64,000 nt of DNA, taken from positions 118,992-182,991 of the forward strand of contig NZ_FRCX01000012.1 in assembly GCF_900143065.1 (NCBI RefSeq), written 5' to 3'. Every line of letters begins with the position of its first letter. The first letter of the stretch is position 1. A program made the translations under genes and the position numbers. Of this stretch, positions 8,338 to 17,003 are shown in pieces. Below the pieces are notes generated by a model. That model saw nothing but the letters and a program-made list of their open reading frames with translations. It did not search any database and was not told where the DNA came from. This DNA is from Duganella sacchari (GTDB lineage Bacteria > Pseudomonadota > Gammaproteobacteria > Burkholderiales > Burkholderiaceae_D).

Positions 8338-9759
8338 ATGAGTAATCTGCTCCCTTACGCCTTTGCCCGTGATTTCGTGGTGCTGGCCCAGCACAGCGAA
8401 GACGCGGAACACACGGTCGATGTGCTGGTGTGCGGCGCCACCGCGCCTGCCGCCATCGCGGAAGTATCGCGCCGTTTCGGCCGCATCCAGCTCAAGAACA
8501 TGACGCGCGCCGATCTGGAAACCGCGATCGCTGCGGCCTACGCCAGCTCGGGCGGCAACGCCTCGATGGTAGCGGAGGAGTTTGACGCCGACCTCGATCT
8601 GACCAAGCTGCTGCAGGATGTGCCGGCGATTGAAGACCTGCTGGAATCGTCCGACGATGCACCGGTGATCCGCATGATTAACGCGCTGCTGACGCAGGCG
8701 CTGCGCGACGGTGCATCCGATATCCACATCGAGCCGTTCGAACAGACGTCGGTGGTGCGCTTCCGCGTCGACGGCACGCTGCGCGACATCGTCCGTCCGC
8801 GCAAGGCCATCCACGGTTCGCTGATCTCGCGTATCAAGATCATGGCGCAGCTGGACATTGCCGAGAAGCGCCTGCCGCAGGACGGCCGCATCACGCTGCG
8901 CATCGGCGGCAAGCCGGTGGACGTGCGGGTCTCCACGCTGCCGACCGGCCACGGCGAACGCGCCGTACTGCGTCTGCTCGACAAGGAAGCCAACCGCCTC
9001 GACCTGAACCACCTCGGCATGAGCGAAACCATGCTGCCGAGGTTCGACACGATGATCAATCAACCGCACGGCATTGTGCTGGTCACCGGCCCGACCGGCT
9101 CGGGCAAGACCACCACGCTGTACGCCGCGCTGTCGCTGCTGAACGCCACCACCACCAACATCATGACGGTGGAAGACCCGATCGAATACGACCTGGCCGG
9201 CGTTGGCCAGACGCAGGTCAATCCGCGCATCGACATGACCTTCGCCAAGGCGCTGCGCGCAATCCTGCGCCAGGACCCGGACGTCATCATGATCGGTGAG
9301 ATCCGCGACCTGGAAACGGCGCAGATCGCGGTGCAGGCCTCGCTGACGGGCCACCTGGTGCTGGCCACGCTGCACACCAACGATGCCGCCGCCGCCGTCA
9401 CACGTCTGCTGGACATGGGCATCGAGCCGTTCCTGCTGTCGTCAACCTTGCTGGGCGTGCTGGCGCAGCGCCTGGTGCGCAAGCTGTGCCCGAGCTGCAA
9501 GACCTTCGACGGCAAGCTGTGGCACGCGGTCGGCTGCGAACAGTGCGGCCACACCGGCTATCAGGGCCGTGTGGGCGTCTACGAATTCCTCGAGACCACG
9601 GAGCACATCCGCGCGCAGATACACAACCGCGCATCGGAAGCGGAAATCAAGGCCACGGCCATCCACGACGGCATGCACACCATGCGTGACGATGGCGAGC
9701 GTTGGCTGGCCAGCGGCATGACGACCCAGGCCGAATTGATGCGCGTGACCAAGGACTAA
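8338..9759 (+). CDS. gspE: Type II secretion ATPase GspE
   Basis: The ATG at 8338, 1 bp after the gspD stop, gives a 473-residue protein. An earlier in-frame start lies inside gspD. It is the cytoplasmic hexameric ATPase that drives pseudopilus growth. The Walker A motif GPTGSGKTTT begins near residue 251. Asp-box, Walker B (DPDVIMIGEIRD) and His-box (LVLATLHTNDA) elements follow. Four cysteines (C384, C387, C400, C403) form the C-terminal zinc-binding insert typical of GspE. Confidence 0.97.
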   Translation: MSNLLPYAFARDFVVLAQHSEDAEHTVDVLVCGATAPAAIAEVSRRFGRIQLKNMTRADLETAIAAAYASSGGNASMVAEEFDADLDLTKLLQDVPAIEDLLESSDDAPVIRMINALLTQALRDGASDIHIEPFEQTSVVRFRVDGTLRDIVRPRKAIHGSLISRIKIMAQLDIAEKRLPQDGRITLRIGGKPVDVRVSTLPTGHGERAVLRLLDKEANRLDLNHLGMSETMLPRFDTMINQPHGIVLVTGPTGSGKTTTLYAALSLLNATTTNIMTVEDPIEYDLAGVGQTQVNPRIDMTFAKALRAILRQDPDVIMIGEIRDLETAQIAVQASLTGHLVLATLHTNDAAAAVTRLLDMGIEPFLLSSTLLGVLAQRLVRKLCPSCKTFDGKLWHAVGCEQCGHTGYQGRVGVYEFLETTEHIRAQIHNRASEAEIKATAIHDGMHTMRDDGERWLASGMTTQAELMRVTKD

Positions 9760-9770
9760 GGCGACACACC

Positions 9771-10991
9771 ATGCCCGCATTTCGTTATGAAGCCGCCGAT
9801 GCCGGTGGCGCCACCAAAAAAGGCGTACTGAATTCTGACAGTGCCCGCTCGGCGCGTGCGGAACTGCGCGCGCAGGGACTGGTGCCGCTCAAGGTCGATC
9901 TGATTGCCACGCAGGTGGATGCCTCGGGCGCCACGCGCAGCCGCGGCCTCGGCGAGCGCCTCAGCGCGACCGAGCTGGCGCTGTTCACGCGCCAGCTGGC
10001 CAGCCTGCTGGAAGCGGGACTGCCGCTGGAGCAGGCCTTCACCGCCTTGCTGGAGCAGGCCGAGCGTCCGTATCTGCGCGACCTGATTGCCTCGGTGCGG
10101 TCGGAAGTGATCGGCGGCGATTCGCTGTCGGCGGTACTGGGCCGCCATCCGCGCGATTTCGCGGAAATCTACCGCGCGCTGGTGGCGTCCGGTGAGCAGA
10201 TCGGCCAGCTGTCGCGCGTGCTGTCGCGCCTTGCCGACTACATCGAGCGCCGCAACGCGCTGGTGCAGAAAGTGCGCCTGGCCTTCACCTATCCGGCGAT
10301 TGTGACGGTGGTGGCGTTCTCCATCGTGATCTTCCTGCTGACCTATGTGGTGCCGCAGATCGTTTCGGTGTTTGCCAACACCAAGCAGAAACTGCCGATC
10401 CTGACCGTCATCATGCTGGCGGTGTCGGACTTTGTGCGCCACTACGGCATCGTGGTGGCGATCGCCCTGATCGGCGCCTGGGTGATGTGGCGCCGCGCCT
10501 TGCAGAACCCGGCGCTGAAACGACGCTGGCACACCTGGCTGCTGACGGCGCCCCTGTACGGCAAGTTTGAACGCAGCCTGAATACCTCGCGCTTTGCCAG
10601 CACGCTGGCGATCACCACCGGTTCCGGCGTGCCGATCTTGCGCGCGCTGGAAACCAGCCGCGACACGCTGAACAACGTCGCCATGCGGGAGCTGGTGGAA
10701 GAGGCCAGCGATGCCGTGCGCGAAGGCGTGAGCCTGGCGCGCGCGCTGTCGGCGCAGAAGCACTTCCCGCCGATGCTGATACATATGATACGTGCCGGTG
10801 AAATCACCGGCGAACTGCCGGCCATGCTGGACCGCGCCGCCGCCGCCCAGGAATCCGACCTGGAACGCCGCACGCTGACCATTGCCGGCCTGCTGGAGCC
10901 GGCGCTGATCCTGGCCATGGGCGTGGTGGTGCTGCTGATCGTGCTGGCCGTGCTGATGCCTATTATCGAAATCAATCAGCTGGTACGCTGA
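9771..10991 (+). CDS. gspF: Type II secretion platform protein GspF
   Basis: The ATG at 9771 gives a 406-residue protein beginning MPAFRYEAADAGG, the standard GspF N-terminus. An ATG at 9702 lies inside gspE. Two homologous cytoplasmic domains and three transmembrane segments are visible (around residues 171-190, 220-240 and 376-398). GspF is the polytopic platform around which the pseudopilus is built, and it contacts GspE and GspL. It follows gspE by 11 bp and precedes gspC by 11 bp. Confidence 0.96.
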   Translation: MPAFRYEAADAGGATKKGVLNSDSARSARAELRAQGLVPLKVDLIATQVDASGATRSRGLGERLSATELALFTRQLASLLEAGLPLEQAFTALLEQAERPYLRDLIASVRSEVIGGDSLSAVLGRHPRDFAEIYRALVASGEQIGQLSRVLSRLADYIERRNALVQKVRLAFTYPAIVTVVAFSIVIFLLTYVVPQIVSVFANTKQKLPILTVIMLAVSDFVRHYGIVVAIALIGAWVMWRRALQNPALKRRWHTWLLTAPLYGKFERSLNTSRFASTLAITTGSGVPILRALETSRDTLNNVAMRELVEEASDAVREGVSLARALSAQKHFPPMLIHMIRAGEITGELPAMLDRAAAAQESDLERRTLTIAGLLEPALILAMGVVVLLIVLAVLMPIIEINQLVR

Positions 10992-11002
10992 TAAAGGACA
11001 CC

Positions 11003-11605
11003 ATGAAGCGTTTGCCCTTAATCGTTACTGTTCTCGCTGTGGTGCTGCTGTCGGCATCGCTGGCTTACTGGGGACTGCAGTTGTTCAAGCCGCAGCAGCG
11101 CGTGATTGCCGCGCCGCCGCCACCACCGCCCGTGGGCATCGACATGGATGCGGCCAAGGGACTGTTTGGCGGGCAGATCACGGTTGCCGCCGTCAGCAAC
11201 TACCAGCTTAAAGGCGTGGTGGCGGCGCGTGGCGAAGACAGCGCTGCCATCATCTCGGTCGATAACAAACCAGCGGAGGCGCTAGCGGTCGGCAAGGAAA
11301 TCGTGCCGGGCGTGATCGTCAAGGAAGTCCACCCGAAGCATGTGATCCTGTCCGAAGGCGGCGTGATCAAACGTCTCGACCTGCCTAGCGGTGACGGCGT
11401 CTCCAGCGGCCCCGCAAGCGGTCTGCCTGGCCCGGCGATGTCGCCGCAGCAGCCGGCCATGCCGGCGCCGCCGCCGGTGCAGCAGCCAGTGTTACAGCAA
11501 ACGCCGCCCCAGGTGCCGGTACAACCACAACAAAATGCACAGACCACGCCGCAGCGTGGCATTGCGCCGATGGGCATTCCTCCCATCCCAACCCACGATA
11601 ACTAG
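11003..11605 (+). CDS. gspC: Type II secretion protein GspC, short form without PDZ
   Basis: The 200-residue protein has one N-terminal membrane anchor (about residues 5-27), a proline run (APPPPPPVG) and a homology-region domain (about 50-130) with the pattern NYQLKGVVAARGEDSAAIISVDNKPAEAL. This domain normally contacts the N0 domain of GspD and couples the inner-membrane platform to the secretin. The tail is Pro/Gln-rich and disordered, and there is no PDZ domain. GspC usually opens T2SS operons, but here it is the last T2SS gene. Confidence 0.88.
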   Translation: MKRLPLIVTVLAVVLLSASLAYWGLQLFKPQQRVIAAPPPPPPVGIDMDAAKGLFGGQITVAAVSNYQLKGVVAARGEDSAAIISVDNKPAEALAVGKEIVPGVIVKEVHPKHVILSEGGVIKRLDLPSGDGVSSGPASGLPGPAMSPQQPAMPAPPPVQQPVLQQTPPQVPVQPQQNAQTTPQRGIAPMGIPPIPTHDN

Positions 11606-11617
11606 CAGGGTAGCCCC

Positions 11618-13858
11618 ATGGCTTATCTCCGATCACTGGCCGCAGCTTTATGCTGCGGTTTTTTCTTATCTGGCGCCTTGGCAGCGCAGCAGCCGCCGAA
11701 TGCCACCTCGGTGGCGCCGGATGCGGCCATCAAGCCGCGCCCTAAAGTCGCGCTGGTGCTGTCGGGCGGTGGTGCGCGTGGCTTTGCCCACATCGGCGTG
11801 CTGCGCGCCTTGCAGGAGCTGCGTATTCCGGTGGACATCGTGGTCGGCACCAGCATGGGCAGTGTGGTCGGCGGCGCGTATGCAGCAGGCAGCTCGGTGG
11901 AGCAGCTGGAGCAGCTGGTGCGTCGCACCGACTGGAATGCGGTGGTGGCGGACCGTCCGCCGCGCGATGAGCTGGTGTATCGCCGCCGCGAGGAAGACCT
12001 GCTGCTGCCGTCGCGGATCGAACTGGGTGCGCATCTGGACGGCGTCTCGCTACCGCCTGCCGCCGCCGGTAACGAAGCGCTGGAACTGGCGCTGAGCCGC
12101 GTCCTGCCGCCGGGCGCGCGCGACAAGCCCGCCAATCTGCTGCAGCTGCCGTTCCGTTCCGTGGCGTCCGACCTGGTGACGGGCGAGCTGGTGGAGCTGA
12201 ACGACACGCCGCTGTTCCTGGCGATGCGCGCCTCGCTCGCGGTGCCGGGCGTGTTCGCGCCGGTGCGCGTCAATCAGCGCCTGCTGGTGGATGGTGGCCT
12301 GGTGCGCAACCTGCCGGTGGACGTCGCGCGCGAGATGGGCGCGGATATCATCATCGCCGTCAACGTTGGCACGCCGCTGGCGCAGGAGAAGGAACTGGTC
12401 AGCGCGGTCAGCGTGGCGCAGCAGATGCTGCAGATCTTGACCGAGCAAAACGTCCAGCGCTCGCTGAAGGAACTGCGCCCGGATGACATCCTGCTGCAGC
12501 CGGATCTGGGCGGCATCGGCTTCCTCGATTTCGCCCGCCATGAGCGCGCGATGAAAGAAGGCGAGGCCGCGGTGCGCGCCATGAGCGGCAGGCTGGTGGC
12601 GCTGGCCTTGCCGGAGGCGCAGTATGCGTCGTATGAGCTGGCGCGCTCCTCGGCGCCCGTGGCGATCGACCAGCCGGTGAGGCTGACCAAGCTGGAAGTG
12701 GCGCCCAGTGGCCGCATCAATCCGAAAGAACTGGAAATACAATCGGGCCTGAAGCTGGGGCAGCTGGTGACCAGCGAGCAGGCCAACAAAGCGGGCAACC
12801 AGCTGTTTGGCCGTGGCGACCTGGCGCGCGTGGAAACCGAAGTGCGCGATGACGAGAATGGCCGCAGCGTGCTGATTAAACCGACCGAAGCCGAATGGGC
12901 GCACAGCCGGTTGCGCGTGGGGCTGGAGCTGAGCAGCGACTTCACCGATAACAACGCGTTTGAGCTCAAGGTCATGCACGTGCTGTCGTCCCTGAACGAC
13001 TGGGGCGCGGAGCTGCGCACCATCGGCCGCGTGGGCACCGAACGGGCGCTGACCACCCAGTTCTGGCAGCCGCTGGGCGTGGGCTCGCAATGGTATGTGG
13101 CGCCGACGCTGGAATATGGCGCCTCGTCGACCGATCTGTTTGATTCCAGAGGACTGCGCCAGGCACGCCTGGCCTACGATTATCAGGCGGCGTCGCTGGT
13201 CCTCGGACGTCAGCTGGGACGCTGGGGCGACTTGCGCTATTCGCTGGTGCGCCAGCTGGCCAGGGGCCATTACTCGATACCGGAAGTGCTGGAAAAACAG
13301 CGCGAGACGCAGACCGTGCATGCATTGACCTTCAACATCGATAGTCTGGACACGATCGCCTTCCCCACGCGCGGCACCCTGTTTACGCTGGACTGGCAGC
13401 GCGCGGTACAGAAGAGCGGCATCACTTCGCCGGCGCCGACGCAGCAGCGGGTGCAGGGGCTGGAAGCTTTCCATGCCGGCCGCTGGGCGGGGCACGTGTA
13501 TGCGGAATGGGCGCGCAGCCAGGGTGGCGCGTCGGAAAACAATCTGGGCGGCTTCTTGCGGCTGTCCGGCACCACGCCTGATTCGGTACAGGGCAGCCGC
13601 ACGGTGCTGGGGCGCATCGTGATGGCGCGCAGCATCGGCGCCATGCCGGCCGCCCTGGGTGGCGATGTGCGGCTCGGTTTCTCGCTCGAAGCGGGCGGCG
13701 CCTACAGCCCACAGGACCCGCTGCGCTGGGGCTCGCTGAAGCAGGCGGCCAGTGCGTTTGTTGCGGTCGACACCCGTTTCGGCCCGCTGTACTTCGGCAC
13801 CGGCACCACCAAGGGCGGCAACAGCAGCGCCTACCTGTTCCTCGGCCCGATCTGGTAA
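11618..13858 (+). CDS. Patatin-like phospholipase with POTRA and beta-barrel (type Vd layout)
   Basis: The 746-residue protein has a signal peptide (about residues 1-22). A patatin lipase domain follows with the oxyanion motif GGGARG at 50-55, the nucleophile motif GTSMG at 77-81 (Ser79) and the catalytic Asp225 in DGGL. A POTRA-like segment spans about 350-425, and a beta-barrel of the Omp85/surface-antigen type ends in the aromatic tail LFLGPIW. This is the architecture of PlpD-type (type Vd) autotransporters, whose phospholipase A1-like domain reaches the cell surface or medium through their own barrel. It lies 12 bp after gspC and may be co-transcribed with the T2SS genes. Confidence 0.92.
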   Translation: MAYLRSLAAALCCGFFLSGALAAQQPPNATSVAPDAAIKPRPKVALVLSGGGARGFAHIGVLRALQELRIPVDIVVGTSMGSVVGGAYAAGSSVEQLEQLVRRTDWNAVVADRPPRDELVYRRREEDLLLPSRIELGAHLDGVSLPPAAAGNEALELALSRVLPPGARDKPANLLQLPFRSVASDLVTGELVELNDTPLFLAMRASLAVPGVFAPVRVNQRLLVDGGLVRNLPVDVAREMGADIIIAVNVGTPLAQEKELVSAVSVAQQMLQILTEQNVQRSLKELRPDDILLQPDLGGIGFLDFARHERAMKEGEAAVRAMSGRLVALALPEAQYASYELARSSAPVAIDQPVRLTKLEVAPSGRINPKELEIQSGLKLGQLVTSEQANKAGNQLFGRGDLARVETEVRDDENGRSVLIKPTEAEWAHSRLRVGLELSSDFTDNNAFELKVMHVLSSLNDWGAELRTIGRVGTERALTTQFWQPLGVGSQWYVAPTLEYGASSTDLFDSRGLRQARLAYDYQAASLVLGRQLGRWGDLRYSLVRQLARGHYSIPEVLEKQRETQTVHALTFNIDSLDTIAFPTRGTLFTLDWQRAVQKSGITSPAPTQQRVQGLEAFHAGRWAGHVYAEWARSQGGASENNLGGFLRLSGTTPDSVQGSRTVLGRIVMARSIGAMPAALGGDVRLGFSLEAGGAYSPQDPLRWGSLKQAASAFVAVDTRFGPLYFGTGTTKGGNSSAYLFLGPIW

Positions 13859-13864
13859 TACCAC

Positions 13865-13950
13865 CGGGGTCAGTGCCGACATTCGGACACGGTCTCTGCA
13901 GTAGCGAACGCTACTGCAGAGACCGTGTCCGAATGTCGGCACTGACCCCG
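13865..13950. repeat. Long perfect hairpin, copy 1 (GGGGTCAGT ends)
   Basis: Two perfectly complementary 41-nt arms (13866-13906 and 13909-13949) flank a 2-nt AA centre. One more C-G pair extends the stem at each end. The element begins 7 bp after the patatin stop and ends 3 bp before the convergent regulator stop, so it fills the whole gap. There is no T run, and the stem is far longer than an ordinary terminator. It shares length, ends and 19 of 30 core stem positions with the hairpin at 59811-59894. Confidence 0.95.
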
Positions 13951-13953
13951 AAC

Positions 13954-14688
13954 TTATTTGCGGCGCAGGGCGGTGAAGGCGGCGAATTCCCAGGAGCGGA
14001 AGCCGACCAGCAGCGTGAAGCCGTCGCGTTCCTGCGGCGCCAGGCGGCGGTCGCTCTGGTGCAGCCGCGACAGCTCGCCCGCCAGTTGCTGGATGCGGCC
14101 GACCAGCTCCAGCGCGCTGGGCAGCGACAGCCGCGCTGGCAGGCACATCAGCGTTTCGCCGGCGCCGTCGAAGCTGCCGCTGAAGTAGTCGTCGACGGCA
14201 TGTTCGCGGAAGAACTGTTGTACCGGGCCGTCCGGCAGCCAGCGGAACGCGTTGGAGACGCGCAGGCGGTAGCGGTTCATCGGCTTGAGTTCGATCACGC
14301 CCAGCCGGTCCAGCTCGGCCAGCAGGACGATGCACTCGGGCTCGGTCAGCGTGTAGGTTTCCAGCACCTGCTCCAGCGTCCAGTGCCCCAGGCAGCAGAT
14401 CGCCATGAGCAGCAGGTTGGGATTGGCCAGCAGGGATTTTTCCTGCGGCAGCGTCAGACGGTCGGCCTGCGGCGTGGCGTCGGCGGCGCCGCGCAGCACG
14501 TCTTCCATCGGCACCCCGGCGGCCTTGCAGATTTGCGCCAGCCGCGACAGCGACATGTCCTGCTGGCCGAACATGCGTTTGACGCTGGACTCGCTCATCG
14601 AAATCCGTTCCGCCAGCATTTTGTAGGTGACGCCCGCCGCCCGCATCTGGGTCCGCAGTACTTGCAGCAGCAATTCCGGTGAACTCAT
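13954..14688 (-). CDS. XRE-family transcriptional regulator
   Basis: The 244-residue protein starts at the ATG at 14688 (MSSPELLLQVLRTQ), preceded by GGAA. A longer frame to 14751 would run through the hairpin upstream. An N-terminal helix-turn-helix lies around residues 18-60 (VTYKMLAERISMSESSVKRMFGQQDMSLSRLAQICKA). The C-terminal domain of about 170 residues has no enzyme motif that I recognise and may bind a ligand. A palindrome 24 bp upstream could be its own operator. The target genes cannot be told from the sequence. Confidence 0.85.
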   Translation of the reverse strand: MSSPELLLQVLRTQMRAAGVTYKMLAERISMSESSVKRMFGQQDMSLSRLAQICKAAGVPMEDVLRGAADATPQADRLTLPQEKSLLANPNLLLMAICCLGHWTLEQVLETYTLTEPECIVLLAELDRLGVIELKPMNRYRLRVSNAFRWLPDGPVQQFFREHAVDDYFSGSFDGAGETLMCLPARLSLPSALELVGRIQQLAGELSRLHQSDRRLAPQERDGFTLLVGFRSWEFAAFTALRRK

Positions 14689-14711
14689 TTCCAGCCTTGT
14701 TAAAAAACAAA

Positions 14712-14736
14712 AAAGGTATCGTATCACGATACCTTT
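14712..14736 (-). promoter_or_regulatory. Palindrome and T-run upstream of the XRE regulator
   Basis: Two 11-nt arms (14712-14722 and 14726-14736) flank 3 nt. Read on the - strand, the stem is followed by a T-rich run (TTTTTTGTTTTTT) and then the regulator start 24 bp away. It can be read in two ways: an operator for autoregulation (the core GGTATCGTGATACGATACC is symmetric), or an intrinsic terminator or attenuator just before the coding region. Confidence 0.6.
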
Positions 14737-14814
14737 AGGTCTGAGAGCCAATCTTCGGAATAATCAATTAGTACATCGCAGCTAACTGACGCACACTCTA
14801 AACATCGACCGGGA

Positions 14815-14838
14815 GCGGGAGCCATGACGGGCCCCCGC
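14815..14838 (-). terminator. Weak hairpin after the small gene downstream of hslU
   Basis: A 9-bp GC-rich stem with one G-T pair (14815-14823 with 14830-14838) and a 6-nt loop begins 7 bp beyond the end of the small gene on the - strand. No good T run follows, so any termination would be weak. The rest of the gap from 14739 to 14814 shows nothing I can name. Confidence 0.3.
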
Positions 14839-14844
14839 CGAAGG

Positions 14845-15051
14845 TCACTGCTCATCCAGATGCCGTTTCGGATCGATTTTGGCCAGCAGGCGTTTGCTGG
14901 CCTGGCGGTCTGCCGATTGCGGCTTGGCGTGCGGGCCGGCGCCTCCGACCCGCAGCTTGGCTGCCACGGCCACCGGGTTGCGCGGCGCTTTTTGCGATGG
15001 CTCGACGCGCATCGTCATCTTTTGCCGGGTTGCCAGGGCCTTGTTTGCCAT
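14845..15051 (-). CDS. Small basic protein of unknown function downstream of hslU
   Basis: The 68-residue protein (MANKALATRQKMTMRVEPSQ...) is rich in Lys, Arg, Pro and Ala and is probably unstructured. The case for a real gene is its AAGGA ribosome-binding site, which overlaps the hslU stop 7 bp upstream of the ATG and would couple its translation to hslU. I do not recognise the family. An RNA- or ribosome-binding role would suit the charge but is only a guess. Confidence 0.6.
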   Translation of the reverse strand: MANKALATRQKMTMRVEPSQKAPRNPVAVAAKLRVGGAGPHAKPQSADRQASKRLLAKIDPKRHLDEQ

Positions 15052-15060
15052 GCCCGTTCC

Positions 15061-16395
15061 TTACAGCACGTAGCGCGACAGGTCTTCGTTGACCGCCAGC
15101 GCATCCAGACGCGCGTTGACATACGCGGCGTCAATCACTATGGTCTTGCCGCTGTCTTCGCTGGCCGTGAAGGACAGTTCTTCCAGCAGTTTTTCCATCA
15201 CCGTGTACAGCCGGCGGGCGCCGATGTTTTCAGTGCGCTCGTTGACCGAGTAGGCGATTTCCGCCAGGCGGGTAATGCCTTCCTGCGCGAATTCCAGCTT
15301 GACGTCTTCGGTCGACAGCAGCGCTTCGTACTGCTTGGTCAGGCAGGCGTCGGTGCTGGTCAGGATGCGTTCGAAATCGGCGATCGACAGCGATTCCAGC
15401 TCGACGCGGATCGGGAAGCGGCCCTGCAGCTCGGGGATCAGGTCGGACGGCTTGGCCAGATGGAAGGCGCCCGAGGCGATGAACAGGATGTGGTCGGTCT
15501 TGATCATGCCGTACTTGGTGTTGACGGTCGTGCCTTCCACCAGCGGCAGCAGGTCGCGCTGCACGCCGGCGCGCGAGACATCGGCGCCGCCCACTTCGGA
15601 ACGCGAGGCGATCTTGTCGATCTCGTCCAGGAAGACGATGCCGTTCTGTTCGACGTTCTGGATCGCCTTCTGCTTCATTTCTTCTTCGTTGATCAGCTTG
15701 GCCGCTTCTTCCTCGATCAGGATTTTCATGGCTTCCTTGATCTTGATTTTGCGCGCCTTCTTGCGCTGGCCGCCGATGCCGGAGAACATGGACTTGATCT
15801 GCTCGGTCATTTCTTCCATGCCCGGCGGCGCCATGATTTCCATTTGCGGACCGGTTTCGGCCAGCTCGATGTCGATTTCCTTGTCGTCCAGTTCGCCCTG
15901 GCGCAGGCGCTTGCGGAAGGTCTGGCGCGTGCTGTCGTCTTTCGGGGCGTCCGTGCCGGAGGGCGTGAAGCCGAAATCGCGCGCCGGCGGCAGCAGGATG
16001 TCCAATACGCGGTCTTCCGCGGCATCTTCTGCGCGCGCGCGGACCTTGGCCATCTCGGCCTGGCGGGTCTGCTTGACGCCAATGTCGATCAGGTCGCGGA
16101 TGATGGTGTCGACATCGCGGCCGACGTAACCGACTTCGGTGAACTTAGTGGCTTCAATCTTGATGAACGGCGCATCGGCCAGCTTGGCCAGGCGGCGCGC
16201 GATCTCGGTCTTGCCAACGCCGGTAGGGCCGATCATCAGGATGTTTTTCGGCGTGATTTCATGCCGCAGCGGTTCTTCCACCTGCTGGCGGCGCCAGCGG
16301 TTGCGCAGCGCGATGGCGACCGCCTTCTTGGCCTTGCCCTGGCCAACCACGTGTTTGTCGAGTTCGCCGACGATTTCCTGCGGGGTCATGTTCAT
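15061..16395 (-). CDS. hslU: ATP-dependent protease ATPase subunit HslU
   Basis: HslU is the AAA+ unfoldase that feeds proteins into the HslV peptidase in the cytosol. The 444-residue protein has Walker A GPTGVGKT at 56-63, the GYVGRDVDT pore-loop region near 90, a long I domain (about 110-240), Walker B (IVFLDEIDK) and the C-terminal tail ending RYVL that docks into HslV. The length matches the family. It overlaps hslV by 4 bases, and the pair is probably heat-shock regulated, although I could not identify a promoter. Confidence 0.98.
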   Translation of the reverse strand: MNMTPQEIVGELDKHVVGQGKAKKAVAIALRNRWRRQQVEEPLRHEITPKNILMIGPTGVGKTEIARRLAKLADAPFIKIEATKFTEVGYVGRDVDTIIRDLIDIGVKQTRQAEMAKVRARAEDAAEDRVLDILLPPARDFGFTPSGTDAPKDDSTRQTFRKRLRQGELDDKEIDIELAETGPQMEIMAPPGMEEMTEQIKSMFSGIGGQRKKARKIKIKEAMKILIEEEAAKLINEEEMKQKAIQNVEQNGIVFLDEIDKIASRSEVGGADVSRAGVQRDLLPLVEGTTVNTKYGMIKTDHILFIASGAFHLAKPSDLIPELQGRFPIRVELESLSIADFERILTSTDACLTKQYEALLSTEDVKLEFAQEGITRLAEIAYSVNERTENIGARRLYTVMEKLLEELSFTASEDSGKTIVIDAAYVNARLDALAVNEDLSRYVL

Positions 16396-16934
16396 GCTGG
16401 ATCCAGTGTTTCAATGATGTGGTTCAGATTGGTGTAGATGCACAGCTCACCGGCGATGGTCAGTGATTTTTTGACGACTTCCGCCGGCGACAGTTCCGTG
16501 TTCTCGACCAAAGCCTTGGCGGCCGATTGCGCGTAGGTGCCGCCCGAGCCGATGGCGCCCACGCCATCTTCCGGTTCCAGCACGTCGCCATTGCCGGTGA
16601 TGACCAGCGTCGATTCGGCATCGGCCACCAGCAGCATGGCTTCCAGGCGGCGCAGCACGCGGTCGGTGCGCCAGTCCTTGGCCAGCTCGACCGAGGCGCG
16701 CAGCAGGTTGCCCTGGTGTTTTTCCAGCTTGCCTTCAAAGCGGTCCAGCAGCGTGAACGCGTCGGCGGTGCCGCCAGCGAAGCCGACCAGGACTTTGCCC
16801 TGATACACCTTGCGCACCTTGCGGGCCGTGCCCTTCATGACGATATTGCCCAGCGTGACCTGACCATCGCCGCCCAGCGCGACCTGCTTGCCGCGGCGCA
16901 CGCACAGGATGGTGGTGCCGTGAAATTGTTCCAT
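16392..16934 (-). CDS. hslV: ATP-dependent protease peptidase subunit HslV
   Basis: HslV is the threonine protease core of the HslUV complex. The 180-residue protein carries a short propeptide (MEQFHG) that must be removed to free the catalytic Thr7, followed by TILCVRRGKQVALGGDGQVTLG. Lys and Gly residues of the active site (KGTARKVRKVY, GFAGGTADAF) are in place. The short propeptide is common in betaproteobacterial HslV, whereas E. coli removes only Met. It is the first gene of the hslV-hslU unit. Confidence 0.98.
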   Translation of the reverse strand: MEQFHGTTILCVRRGKQVALGGDGQVTLGNIVMKGTARKVRKVYQGKVLVGFAGGTADAFTLLDRFEGKLEKHQGNLLRASVELAKDWRTDRVLRRLEAMLLVADAESTLVITGNGDVLEPEDGVGAIGSGGTYAQSAAKALVENTELSPAEVVKKSLTIAGELCIYTNLNHIIETLDPA

Positions 16935-17003
16935 AGTTACCTCAAAGTAATGATGCGGACTGCTTCAAGACTGGAAAATGGGGCTGGGAAACGGAATTGC
17001 AAG

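Noticed and set aside
12050..14710. 886-codon open frame on the - strand spanning the patatin gene and the hairpin
   Set aside because: It runs through the complete patatin gene, the palindrome and the regulator in another frame, and shows no protein family pattern.
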